Assembly: GCF_900103125.1 (NCBI RefSeq)
Contig: NZ_FNJV01000002.1
Location: forward strand, 558,001-622,000
Origin: Mucilaginibacter sp. OK268
Lineage (GTDB): Bacteria; Bacteroidota; Bacteroidia; Sphingobacteriales; Sphingobacteriaceae
Direction of reading: 5' to 3'
DNA length: 64,000 bases
Shown here: piece by piece, positions 1-9,125 of the stretch
Layout of the letters: each line of letters begins with the position of its first letter
Numbering within the stretch: position 1 is the stretch's first letter
Position numbers and translations under genes: made by a program
The notes under the pieces: generated by a model
Database searches by the model: none
Seen by the model: only the letters and a program-made list of their open reading frames with translations
Told to the model about the DNA's origin: nothing

Positions 1-640
1 CCAGCACCTGCGTAGTACCAAGAATAGGATAATGCGACATGAGCAAAGTGGGTGCAGACGCGGGTATTTTTTCCAGCTCATCCTGCAGCCAGTTAAACTG
101 CTCCTGATCTAAAGAAATATTGTTGTTATTGCCATCGAGTATAATAAAATGCCAGTTCTTTTTGGTGAAACTATAGTACCGGTGCGGAATTTTCAATCGT
201 TTAACCACATATTCTTTTCCGTACATTTCATCCTCTTTAGAAGGGGCTTTCCACCATGGATCATGGTTACCGATACAGCTATGCACTTCATATTTATCAA
301 GCAGTGCTATACATTCATCCCAAATACTCCATTGCTGGATAACCTGGTCATGTTTTACATTATCATAAGACGCGTCATTAATAGAATCGCCACCGTTTAA
401 GAAAAAATCGGGCTTGTGTTTCGTAATGATCTGTTTTAAACAATTTTTAAATCTTTCCGGTGCGTTATCTCCTTCCCTGATGTGCACATCGGTAATATGT
501 GCCACGGTAAGCGCTAGTTTTTTACCTTTCTTTTTTTCCTGATCATTTATGGAAGCAAAAGCAGGCAGTCCGCCGGTTACCACTATGCCTGTGGCTAATC
601 CTGCTGCCTTTAATAAAGATCTTCTGTTTAGTTTCATCAT
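1..640 (-). CDS. Calcineurin-like metallophosphoesterase, 3' end outside window
   Basis: About 213 N-terminal residues are visible and the frame runs off the left edge. The N-terminus has a Tat-like signal (NRRSLLKAAGLATG followed by a hydrophobic stretch), so export is likely. The mature part shows metallophosphoesterase motifs: an early D-x-H (ITDVHIREGD), a GGDS motif, GNHDPWW, and a late SHYPILG histidine motif. These are the metal ligands of the calcineurin-like fold. Two adjacent ATGs (638-640 and 635-637) could start it. The gene lies 37 bp downstream of the SusD gene on the same strand, so it is probably the last or next gene of that operon. A phosphatase or phosphodiesterase next to SusCD suggests release of phosphate from an imported ligand, which is inference. 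Confidence 0.85.
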   Translation of the reverse strand, partial: MMKLNRRSLLKAAGLATGIVVTGGLPAFASINDQEKKKGKKLALTVAHITDVHIREGDNAPERFKNCLKQIITKHKPDFFLNGGDSINDASYDNVKHDQVIQQWSIWDECIALLDKYEVHSCIGNHDPWWKAPSKEDEMYGKEYVVKRLKIPHRYYSFTKKNWHFIILDGNNNNISLDQEQFNWLQDELEKIPASAPTLLMSHYPILGTTQVL

Positions 641-677
641 TTTGTTTTATTTCATCAAATAAGATTAATATTCCCTG

Positions 678-2465
678 TTACCAGCCAAATATTTGTTTAA
701 GGTTGGGGTTTAATATTACCTGCTGTTGTGGAATTGGACGATAATAATATTTAGGTTCCTGGAAATCACGTACCGCCGATTCGGTTACAATAAAACTGCC
801 TGTATTAACATTTTTTAAATACACGGTAGCATCAGAACCTATGGTACCTGTGCGGTAATAATTTAATTTTACGCCTAATGAGTTCTTTTCCTTTTTTTCT
901 TCGGCCGGTATGGTTAAAGATCTGTCTATCAAAATAATATCTTCTATACCATCTCCAGTTAAATCATATTTCCCCAAACCTGCAAAATACATTCCTTCCG
1001 GGCTTTTGGCTAATAACTTTCCGGCCTTCCATCGCATCAGGTCATCATACCTGGTATTTTCAAATGCAAATTCCACCCTGCGCTCTCTTCTGATCTCTAT
1101 GATCACCCCGGCGTTTGATCCGATATTACTGAATTGCTGTTGTAACAATACATCGGGAGAGGAATTTGCCTGTGCTATATTCAAATCTGGCAAACCAGCT
1201 CTTCTCCTAATCAGGTTTACAGACGCATCCAATTGCTGCTGCGTTAAGGTACCTAATTCGGCAAGCGCTTCAGCATAGCTTAGCAGCACTTCTGCATAAC
1301 GGTACACCGGAAAATCCACCCCATTTAAAGTAGCAGCATCGGTGCTGTTTACGTATCCTTTTAATTGGTGATAGCCAGTAAAATTTTTGTTTAAACTCTG
1401 GATGTATGGCTTTGTATCCGGAACCTTGATCCATCCCGGGTATGCCATGGTTTGGGCAAGCCGTGGATCCCGGTTTTCAAATTCTTTTACAAAGCTCATT
1501 TTATCATAGTTTGGCTGATCTGTAAAACGACTGCCATCCTTCATCAGGTAAGTTTGGATCAGATCTTTGGCAGGGGCCTGCTCATAATCGCCAAAGACCA
1601 CTCCATTAACATTTTGGCTCCTACCCTTACTCTGGTCAAAAATATTAGCTAAAATAACTTCTTTATTCGTAGTCAGATCCTGGCTGTTGAACAAAGCAGC
1701 ATAATCCTGATCGGGCTTTCCTGTGTTATAAATGTTAAAATTTCCTGATGCCATGACATCACCCGCTATTTTAGCGGCGGTTTCAAGAAAACCATTTGCA
1801 CTACTTACTAAGTTTAGCTCTGCATGATATTTACGATAAGTGCCTTCATAAAGCGCTGTACGCGTATAAAATGCAGCTACCGACCATTTCCCGGGCGTAC
1901 CTGTAGCAACATCTTCCCTAACATGCTTATACGCAAAGTCCAGATCAGCCATTACGCTATCCATAACTAAAGCTCTTGGGTCACGTGGATTGAGTAGTTC
2001 TTTATCCCCTGGATTTAAAGTATGTGAATACCACGGCACGTCAGAAAAACGTTTAACCTTATCAAGGTAAAACATTGCCCGGTAATATCTGGCCAAGCCT
2101 ACATAATGACTTTTTATATCCGTGGTAACTTTGGCCTTATTATAGTTTTCTAAAAAGTAATTGATATCACGTAACCTGCCCCAGTCCCAGCCAGTGGTAA
2201 TGTTTTGTGGGTTGGCACTGCCTGCCATTACGTTTTTCACTTCCACGTTAGCTGTTGTGGCAACGTTATCACTGCTTTGATCATTCAGGTAACTGTTTCT
2301 GTCTGGTAGCGAAAGCAGACCATTAACGTATAATGCAAGGTCATTTTCTGTATTAAAGAAAAGATTTGGCGAGATAGAAGTTTGCGGGAAACGGTCGAGG
2401 CTATCCTTTTTACATGCGGCGAATGCAAGTACAATAAATAGGATATATATAGTATATTTTTTCAT
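678..2465 (-). CDS. SusD/RagB family nutrient-binding outer membrane lipoprotein
   Basis: The 595-residue product begins with a lipoprotein signal ending in LAFAAC, so the mature protein is lipidated at Cys18. SusD-family hallmarks are present: an N-terminal lid and TPR-like region with YYRAMFYLDKVKRFSDVPW, a late RRAGLPDLN segment, and a C-terminal ERRVEFAFENTRYDDLMRW motif. The length is normal for the family (500-650). SusD proteins cap a SusC transporter on the cell surface and deliver glycans or other ligands. The SusC gene lies 35 bp upstream on the same strand, as expected for an obligate pair. The ligand is not known. No glycoside hydrolase adjoins this pair; only the phosphoesterase follows. 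Confidence 0.95.
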   Translation of the reverse strand: MKKYTIYILFIVLAFAACKKDSLDRFPQTSISPNLFFNTENDLALYVNGLLSLPDRNSYLNDQSSDNVATTANVEVKNVMAGSANPQNITTGWDWGRLRDINYFLENYNKAKVTTDIKSHYVGLARYYRAMFYLDKVKRFSDVPWYSHTLNPGDKELLNPRDPRALVMDSVMADLDFAYKHVREDVATGTPGKWSVAAFYTRTALYEGTYRKYHAELNLVSSANGFLETAAKIAGDVMASGNFNIYNTGKPDQDYAALFNSQDLTTNKEVILANIFDQSKGRSQNVNGVVFGDYEQAPAKDLIQTYLMKDGSRFTDQPNYDKMSFVKEFENRDPRLAQTMAYPGWIKVPDTKPYIQSLNKNFTGYHQLKGYVNSTDAATLNGVDFPVYRYAEVLLSYAEALAELGTLTQQQLDASVNLIRRRAGLPDLNIAQANSSPDVLLQQQFSNIGSNAGVIIEIRRERRVEFAFENTRYDDLMRWKAGKLLAKSPEGMYFAGLGKYDLTGDGIEDIILIDRSLTIPAEEKKEKNSLGVKLNYYRTGTIGSDATVYLKNVNTGSFIVTESAVRDFQEPKYYYRPIPQQQVILNPNLKQIFGW

Positions 2466-2500
2466 GACAATTTTTTAATGATTGTTAAATCGCGTAATAA

Positions 2501-5500
2501 TTAAAAATCTAAGTTTATACCAAATGCATATTTACGCTGGAATGGATAAGCCATTGCACTTGCGCCCTGATTTACAGCCTCCGGATCTATATATTTCTTT
2601 ATAGCCGAAAACTCATAGAGGTTGTCGCCGGTTGCAAATATCCGCAGACGGCTTACTTTTAAGTGCCTGCTTAATCTCACCGGGAAGGTATAACCCAGAG
2701 AAACGTTTTTAATTCGTAAATAAGCGCCGTTTAAAAGGTACTTGGATTGCGGAATATCTAAGCCGGAACCATAATTAGCATCAGCCAGCCATGATTGCAG
2801 CACGGGATAATAAGAGTTTGTATTGGCATCGGCCAAACCTGCCGCGATATAAGATTTCGAATGCTGGGCTCTTAAATCAGGCGCATCTGCGGTGGCCCGG
2901 TAGTAATCAAGATTCCAGGGGTATATATTGGCGTAAGGCTGCTGGAACGGTCCCCAGAACAAATAATTGTGCGGATAAAAATCTCTTTTTAATACGCCTT
3001 GTAAAAATATAGAGAGATCAAAACCATTCCAATCCATATTTAAATTGGCACCAACACTATAATGATCGGCGCTGTTGCCAATAATTTTTAAGTCTTTTGG
3101 ATCATTTGCACTTAAGCCTGTTTCTATTTTATGATTACCATCCAGATCTTTGTATTTAGGCCAGCCCGGAACAATGCTTAAAGCGCCCCAGGGTATAATA
3201 CTTGATTCATCCAGCTTGGCTATTTCGGCCTGGTTCTGGAATAAGCCATCGTTTTGCAGCCCCCATATCTCACCAATTTTTTGTCCTACGCGGTAATTAG
3301 AAAAAAGATTCTGGTCGTTCTGGAATTTGGTGATCTCCGAATCAGAATTGGACAGGAATACTTTTGCCGAGAAATTAAAAGGTTTAGATGCCAAAATGAA
3401 CCTGTCCTGATAGGTTACAGATAGCTCCCAGCCTCTTGTTCTTAAATCTGCTGCATTTTGTTTTGGCACAGATGTACCAAGCACGCCCGGCAATTCCTGC
3501 CCACCGGTAAGCATCCCCCGTGTATTACGGATATAATAATCAAAGCCCACCAGGAATTTATCTTGAAAAAGACCTATATCAGTACCCAAGTTAAAGGTAG
3601 ATACCCGCTCCCAGGTGTAAGTATTGGGATCAACTAATAATCCCGGAGCCCCCTTAATAATCGGGGTTTGACTATTCCCTCCTATTAAATAATTCGAAAC
3701 GCCTGTTTGTAATGATTGTATGTAGCCAAAATCACCCACATTTTGGTTACCGAGGTTTCCATACGATGCGCGCAATTTAAATGTAGATACCACAGGGGCC
3801 AATGGTTTGAAAAAATCCTCAGCACTTGCTATCCAGGCGGCGGACGCTGAGGGGAAAAAGCCCCAACGCCTTGCTGTGGGAAAGCGCGAGGAACCATCAT
3901 ACCTGCCGGTACCCTCTAAAATATACCGACCTTTATAAGTATAGTTTAGCCTGCTAAATGCACTGGTGGTAGCATAAGCTGAATAGCTTGCTCCTACTGA
4001 TGCAGTACCGCTGGTGAGCGCCAGATAAGGTAAGGAAGATGATATGAGCCCATCTTTTGATGCATTGATAGTTGAATAGTTGTAATCCTCGGAGTTGTAT
4101 CCAACCATTGCGCTAAAAAAATGGTCGCCGATGTTTTTTTTATACGTAGTATATAAATTAAAGGCGTTATTATACAGGTAGCCATTATTTTCGCTTACAG
4201 AGCCTGTACCGCCTTCCTGCCTGGTATCATTTGGCCCATATCCAATATTATAGGTATTTGCATCAGAATGGTATTTCCACAACTCTCTTTTAAATGAAGC
4301 ATCACCGTTTACCTGTAAATCTCCATTTAGGAACGTAGCTGTTGCGCTGGTAATATTCTGAAACCCAAACATGGTTTGCAGGTTATTTCCACCATCAACT
4401 AATTGAGCTGCAAGCCTGCCGGCGCCCGTGTTAGCCCAGGTACCGTCCGGATTTTTAGCTACGTCGGTTGGTTGCAGGTAATAAATATTTGTAATACTAT
4501 TGAGTGGCTGGGCACGTTTAGTTTGGTAAATATTGAGGTTGTTATCTACCTTAAGCCATTTTAAAGGCGAAAAACCCAGCCTTGATCTTAAACCGGTCCG
4601 ATCCCAAAAATCATCCGAAAGTTTATTCAGACCATTTTCTTTGGTATAGTTTGCAGAGAGGTAATAGGTTAAAGGTGTGTTATTTACCGTAGCACCTCCA
4701 GAAAGTGTCAATGTTTGGTTTTGTGAGAAGCTGGCATTGTTAAAAAAATATTTATACCAGTTGTTGTTCCCCATGTATTCCCATTTGGTTGGGTCTGTAG
4801 GATTTAGCCGTGTATCGGCAATCGATGGGTTATCTGATCTTTCTTTAGCCCATTTATAATACTCATCGCTATAATTCACATAATCCCATGGCGTATTATT
4901 TGTAGAGGTTTCGAGCACCCTTGAGTAGATATAAGGATCGGTTACAGGTTGCGGCAATACCGTAGGTTTTCCCCATGAGGTTAGCACATTGTAACTAATA
5001 AGTTGATGACCGACAGCCCCCTGTTTAGTTGTGATCAGGATTACTCCAAAAGCAGCCCTGGCTCCGTAAATGGCTGCCGACGCAGCATCACGCAATACAG
5101 TAAAAGATGTAATATCTGATGGTGTTAACCGCAGCATATCATCGTTACTTGTTGCAGGGATGCCATCAATTACAATTAGTGGCGAACCACCGTTGATAGA
5201 TGTAAAACCCCTGATGTTGATTGTAGGAACAGTACCAGGAGCACCTCCGGGATATATAATATTTAGCCCGGGGCTAATACCCTGCAAACCCTGCATTACA
5301 TTCGATATCGGGCGCGATTCGAGCTGTTTACCCGAAATTTGATCGATAGCGCCTGCAATGTTTATTTTTTTCTTAGCGCCAAACCCTACTACTACAACCT
5401 CGTTGAGATTACCATAGTCGGGAGTTAAGGTCACATTTACTTGTGTTTGCCTGTTAATACTAATTTCTTCCTGTTTATATCCTACAAAAGAAAAAACAAG

Positions 5501-5707
5501 AACTGCATTTGGGCTTACATTACTAAGGGAGTAATTACCCTGTAAGTTTGTTGCGGTGCGTTGATTTGTTCCCTTTACGTTAACATTAACCGAAGGAAGA
5601 GGCCCTTTGCTTTCCGCATCCAAAACCAAACCGCTTACGGTGATATTTTGAGCAAAACTTTTTGCTGCAAAGAACATGAAGAAGATCAATAGTAATTTTT
5701 TTTTCAT
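2501..5707 (-). CDS. SusC/RagA family TonB-linked outer membrane transporter
   Basis: This is a 1068-residue TonB-dependent transporter. It has a signal peptide ending AKSFAQ, a carboxypeptidase-D-like domain (about residues 20-95), a TonB-box-like segment (NEVVVVGFG, near residues 102-110), and a plug domain with the RagA signature (SPLIVIDGIPA, AAIYGARAAFGVILITTK). A long C-terminal beta barrel ends in a terminal aromatic residue (GINLDF). The length is typical of SusC. It pairs with the SusD gene that follows after 35 bp. The divergent TetR gene starts 198 bp upstream and is a candidate regulator. No anti-sigma factor or hybrid two-component gene lies next to this pair, so control by the TetR protein is the simplest reading. 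Confidence 0.95.
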   Translation of the reverse strand: MKKKLLLIFFMFFAAKSFAQNITVSGLVLDAESKGPLPSVNVNVKGTNQRTATNLQGNYSLSNVSPNAVLVFSFVGYKQEEISINRQTQVNVTLTPDYGNLNEVVVVGFGAKKKINIAGAIDQISGKQLESRPISNVMQGLQGISPGLNIIYPGGAPGTVPTINIRGFTSINGGSPLIVIDGIPATSNDDMLRLTPSDITSFTVLRDAASAAIYGARAAFGVILITTKQGAVGHQLISYNVLTSWGKPTVLPQPVTDPYIYSRVLETSTNNTPWDYVNYSDEYYKWAKERSDNPSIADTRLNPTDPTKWEYMGNNNWYKYFFNNASFSQNQTLTLSGGATVNNTPLTYYLSANYTKENGLNKLSDDFWDRTGLRSRLGFSPLKWLKVDNNLNIYQTKRAQPLNSITNIYYLQPTDVAKNPDGTWANTGAGRLAAQLVDGGNNLQTMFGFQNITSATATFLNGDLQVNGDASFKRELWKYHSDANTYNIGYGPNDTRQEGGTGSVSENNGYLYNNAFNLYTTYKKNIGDHFFSAMVGYNSEDYNYSTINASKDGLISSSLPYLALTSGTASVGASYSAYATTSAFSRLNYTYKGRYILEGTGRYDGSSRFPTARRWGFFPSASAAWIASAEDFFKPLAPVVSTFKLRASYGNLGNQNVGDFGYIQSLQTGVSNYLIGGNSQTPIIKGAPGLLVDPNTYTWERVSTFNLGTDIGLFQDKFLVGFDYYIRNTRGMLTGGQELPGVLGTSVPKQNAADLRTRGWELSVTYQDRFILASKPFNFSAKVFLSNSDSEITKFQNDQNLFSNYRVGQKIGEIWGLQNDGLFQNQAEIAKLDESSIIPWGALSIVPGWPKYKDLDGNHKIETGLSANDPKDLKIIGNSADHYSVGANLNMDWNGFDLSIFLQGVLKRDFYPHNYLFWGPFQQPYANIYPWNLDYYRATADAPDLRAQHSKSYIAAGLADANTNSYYPVLQSWLADANYGSGLDIPQSKYLLNGAYLRIKNVSLGYTFPVRLSRHLKVSRLRIFATGDNLYEFSAIKKYIDPEAVNQGASAMAYPFQRKYAFGINLDF

Positions 5708-5815
5708 AATTGAATTAAGATTTAGCGAGTTTAATTTCTGTATGTGGTACTATCTGAAGCGCGGCTAAGGTCTGGTTATCATATTACCAATAGGTTAGCG
5801 TTAAATTAATAAATT

Positions 5816-5835
5816 AATTGAACAACCAATCAATT
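5816..5835. promoter_or_regulatory. Inverted repeat in the SusC/TetR divergent promoter region
   Basis: The arms AATTGA and TCAATT are separated by 8 bp within the 198-bp spacer between the divergent SusC and TetR genes. The position suits a TetR-family operator. The arms are short and AT-rich, so this is only a candidate. Confidence 0.3.
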
Positions 5836-5905
5836 TATAAAATTTCAAAATAAGATTTCTTTTGAGTAGTTTGGCTGTTTCGGATATTATTCAGATATTA
5901 TTAAT

Positions 5906-6532
5906 ATGGGTAGAAAGAGCCTTAAAGAGGTAAGACAATTAGAAATTATAAAGACCTTTTATAAGGTTGCTAAAAAAGAGGGATATGAAAATACCTCTAT
6001 AGCCAAAATAGCAAAGGTGATGGATATTAATCCGAGTCTTGTTAGTCATTATTTTGAAACAAAAGAGGATCTTACCTATGCCTTGATAGACCATATACTC
6101 GAAAGATATCTACTGATCTATACCATTAAAAATGAGGAAGCGGTTACGCTTGCAGATCTGCAAAAGACAATTGAAATGCTTTTTTCTAAAAAATGGAACT
6201 TGCTGTTTGATGATGGACTTTTTTATACTTTTTATGCTTTGGCCTTCAGGGAGAAAAAAATAAAAGCAAAATATAAGACCATACTGGATTCCCTTCGTCT
6301 GGCACTTGCCTCAATGATTGAGCGATGCAACGAAATGCAGTTAACAAACGTTCCGGCCCCTAAAGCAGCAGCTGATTTAATTTTTGTACTGGTAGATGGA
6401 GCTTATTTCTATCTTTCCCTGGAAAATGATAAAAAGGCTTATGCAGAAAGGCTTGAGTATTATAAAAACAAAGCCTATCAGATTTTGGGAATGGGTCATT
6501 CATTCCACTCTGACCGTACTTTGAGTTCTTAA
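5906..6532 (+). CDS. TetR/AcrR family transcriptional regulator
   Basis: The 208-residue protein has an N-terminal TetR helix-turn-helix at about residues 10-60, with NTSIAKIAKVMDINPSLVSHY followed by FETKEDLTYALIDHI. The C-terminal ligand-binding and dimer part is helical and does not reveal a ligand. TetR proteins usually repress a neighbouring operon and are released by a small molecule. It is divergent from the SusC/SusD operon, with an inverted repeat between them, so that pair may be its target. Its last 33 bp overlap the 3' end of the convergent small membrane-protein gene. Confidence 0.9.
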   Translation: MGRKSLKEVRQLEIIKTFYKVAKKEGYENTSIAKIAKVMDINPSLVSHYFETKEDLTYALIDHILERYLLIYTIKNEEAVTLADLQKTIEMLFSKKWNLLFDDGLFYTFYALAFREKKIKAKYKTILDSLRLALASMIERCNEMQLTNVPAPKAAADLIFVLVDGAYFYLSLENDKKAYAERLEYYKNKAYQILGMGHSFHSDRTLSS

Positions 6533-6763
6533 CTGACGGCCTAATGCATAAACTCCAATAAACATCCACAACAGGTTAGCCACTGCATTGGGCATATCAT
6601 TACTATCAACAGCTGTGGCTACCAAACACAGTCCACCTGCAATATTTAATAATTGAAAACTGCGCGATTCTGCCTTTATCACTTTTGTACTTAATAGTAA
6701 ATAGCCCACTGTGCATAAAATCACACCGAGCCAGCCAATACTTGTCAATATCATTTGTTTCAT
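6500..6763 (-). CDS. Small membrane protein of the CBU_0592-like type
   Basis: The 87-residue protein has three predicted membrane segments, roughly residues 6-25, 36-53 and 58-76. The pattern GWLGVILCTVGYLLLSTK, then FQLLNIAGG, then NLLWMFIGVYAL resembles the small CBU_0592-like membrane family, whose function is unknown. The gene is convergent with the TetR gene and overlaps its 3' end by 33 bp. Both frames look real: one has an HTH fold and the other regular membrane periodicity. Family assignment is by pattern memory only. Confidence 0.7.
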   Translation of the reverse strand: MKQMILTSIGWLGVILCTVGYLLLSTKVIKAESRSFQLLNIAGGLCLVATAVDSNDMPNAVANLLWMFIGVYALGRQLRTQSTVRVE

Positions 6764-6933
6764 AATGTCAGGTTCATATTTTTTGTAACTGAGTTACCCA
6801 TACATGTTTTGGCATGAAAGTAAACTATATTTCAGGAATAAAGGTGCATTTCCAACGGGGTGTCGGAAATTTTACATGTCGCCCCAATATTCAAATCCTC
6901 CTTACATGAATAATACGGAACTATCCCCTCTTC

Positions 6934-9090
6934 TTAATTTAAAAACAGCTCATCTGTAAAAACCCAAGCTGGCTTTCCCTTTGCAGGATGCCAGTCTGGC
7001 ACCTTCTGAAGCGGTTTAATTGCCAGCTTGATGCAGGATATATTCCCGGTTGTTTTTATTTTACATTCCAGATTAATGGCAGCAACAGGATCTTTTTTCT
7101 GTGGGGTGGCTGTTTTCAGGCTTGTCAATAGTTTTAAATGGTGTTCATCGGCTCCGCCCCAAACTTCAATCTCAGCTGGTAAAAATATCTGGCTACCTAT
7201 ATTGCGTATGGTATTCAACGTGAGCGAATGCAATGCGATTGGTTTTTTGAAAAGCATCAGCATAACCATGTCTTTTTGCGAGCCCAGCCATTTCATATTG
7301 CCAAAGTTGGTACCACCAAGTTCTTTGTCAATGATGGTCTTAGCCCCATCGGCAGTATATTTTCCGTCGGCGGGTGCTAAAAAGCTAATGCTATCTGGCG
7401 TGTAAGTATTCTTGTAAAAATTAAATTGTACGGTATCGCTCCCCAGCCAGCCTGCTTTAAATGCCCGGGCACGCAAAACGGTGTTCTGTGTAAACAAGAT
7501 ACCTGGTTTATAAGCGGCTGATTTTATACTATCCGGAACGCTGCCATCCGTAGTATAACGCATATCTACCCCTTTGATAGGGTTGCTCAATTGCAACTGA
7601 AATGATTGCTGGAATATCTGGCTTGTGTTTTTGAGCTGTGGATTGGTCAGCTTTAAGGGTTTGCCGTCATCTTTGTAGCCACTCAGCAGTCTGATCTTTT
7701 TATGGGCTGCCTGTAGTTGTTGTATCTCACCTGGTTTTAATCCCGTATCCCAAATGGCCAGTTCCGTTAGGCTTTTGATCGCTATAATTTGCCCAATCAG
7801 GTTTGGGTTAAGTTTAGTTCCGGCCAATGATAAGGTTTTAAGATGTTTGAGCGATGCCAAATCTTTTAAACCACTACCGTTAATGTCAGAAAAGTTAAGA
7901 TTAAGCTGACGCAGATTTTCAAAACGGCTAATCGTTTTCAGATCCCCGTCCTTTACCGGCATTTTATTGAGATCAAGTATAACGATCTGTTTTTTAATGG
8001 GCTCAAGCTCATCCAAAACTTTTACGGAATAAGTGCTTTTGTTATAAATATTAACGGCCAATGCCGGTGACGCGCTGGCCAGGGCATATATAACCCGGTA
8101 ATTATTGTTGAGTTTTTTAATATCCTTATCATCAGCGGCCGAAAAATCATAAACCTCCTCAGTACTTTCTGCTGGTTTTAACCGTGTTGCCGCTAACATT
8201 CTCAGGGAGTCTGTCGCCGGCAGCTCGATCACTTTTTTCTTAAAATCAGGGTTATTCTTTATCCAAAGATACAGCAGCATCTTGTCCTGATCAGTTAATT
8301 GGGGTTTGCCGACTGGGGGCATGTGCTTTTTTTCATCCTCGGGCAGGTGTACACGCTGTAATAATAAGCTAATACCCGGTTGCCCGGCAATAAACAACTT
8401 ACCTGTTTTGCCGCCTTTGAGTATGGCATTAGCAGTGGTTAACATCAAACCGCCTTTCATTTTATCAGCATTATGGCAACTCTGACATTTCGTTTCAAAA
8501 ATGGGCGCAATCACGTCCCGGTACACCAGCGCCTGTTCTATGGGTACTTTGCGATTTTCTTTTTGGAGGATGGGGGCTAATATAAAATCTTCGCCGTGGG
8601 TAAGATCGGCTCCAAAATGACCAGCAAATATAAGGCAGATTACAATGACAATGGCCCCTGTTTTAGCTATGATTGCTGTATAGACAGATGTATTGCGCCA
8701 CAAATAAATGCCATAACCTACAAATGCTACGCTTACGCCAAACCATTTATGCCATTGTAAGATACCTCCCTCGTACCCGGGTTCGCGGGAAAGGAATAAA
8801 CCCATAATTACCGTGAGCGAAGATAAGAGCGCACCCAATACCAGCAAATAGGTAGTAAAACGCTGGTATAGTTTTTCGTTCGCAAACTCGGGTCTGAAAC
8901 GGAAGAACTCCATCACCATTGCCAACAGGAGTATGACTATCGGAAAATGCAGTATAAGAGGGTGCAAGCGACCAACGGGTTGCAACCATTGAGGTATAGC
9001 CAGGCTATCACCAGCACATAATAAAACAACAATGAAAATATTTAGCGCAAATAATAATCCCTCGGCAAAACCTTTGTGGCTGGTCCTCAT
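6934..9090 (-). CDS. Membrane c-type cytochrome with LRR and chitobiase-C-like domains
   Basis: The 718-residue protein is a mosaic. Residues 1-165 form about five membrane helices with histidines in RLHPLILHFPI, QWHKWFG and GHFGADLTHGED, like the DUF2231-type haem-binding membrane module. A planctomycete-type cytochrome c domain follows, with C202-Q-S-C205-H206 and a later MPPVGKPQL segment that could supply the distal Met ligand. Residues about 385-460 hold leucine-rich repeats (LRQLNLNFSDI, LKTLSLAGTKL). Residues about 485-560 resemble the FN3-associated or chitobiase C-terminal domain (MRYTTDGSVPDS). The rest looks discoidin-like. It is the last gene of a four-gene operon, 35 bp after the NHL gene. 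It probably carries electrons between the periplasm and the membrane quinone pool; that role is inference. Confidence 0.8.
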   Translation of the reverse strand: MRTSHKGFAEGLLFALNIFIVVLLCAGDSLAIPQWLQPVGRLHPLILHFPIVILLLAMVMEFFRFRPEFANEKLYQRFTTYLLVLGALLSSLTVIMGLFLSREPGYEGGILQWHKWFGVSVAFVGYGIYLWRNTSVYTAIIAKTGAIVIVICLIFAGHFGADLTHGEDFILAPILQKENRKVPIEQALVYRDVIAPIFETKCQSCHNADKMKGGLMLTTANAILKGGKTGKLFIAGQPGISLLLQRVHLPEDEKKHMPPVGKPQLTDQDKMLLYLWIKNNPDFKKKVIELPATDSLRMLAATRLKPAESTEEVYDFSAADDKDIKKLNNNYRVIYALASASPALAVNIYNKSTYSVKVLDELEPIKKQIVILDLNKMPVKDGDLKTISRFENLRQLNLNFSDINGSGLKDLASLKHLKTLSLAGTKLNPNLIGQIIAIKSLTELAIWDTGLKPGEIQQLQAAHKKIRLLSGYKDDGKPLKLTNPQLKNTSQIFQQSFQLQLSNPIKGVDMRYTTDGSVPDSIKSAAYKPGILFTQNTVLRARAFKAGWLGSDTVQFNFYKNTYTPDSISFLAPADGKYTADGAKTIIDKELGGTNFGNMKWLGSQKDMVMLMLFKKPIALHSLTLNTIRNIGSQIFLPAEIEVWGGADEHHLKLLTSLKTATPQKKDPVAAINLECKIKTTGNISCIKLAIKPLQKVPDWHPAKGKPAWVFTDELFLN

Positions 9091-9125
9091 TCAAATAACC
9101 GGTATATAAGCAGTAAAGCTTTAGT

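Noticed and set aside
149..400. An 83-codon plus-strand ORF near the left edge
   Set aside because: It lies wholly inside the metallophosphoesterase frame, which has clear motifs.
6850..6872. A small hairpin (ATTTCC and GGAAAT arms) as terminator of the redox operon
   Set aside because: The stem is only 6 bp without a clear U tract, so it is not strong enough to report as a feature.
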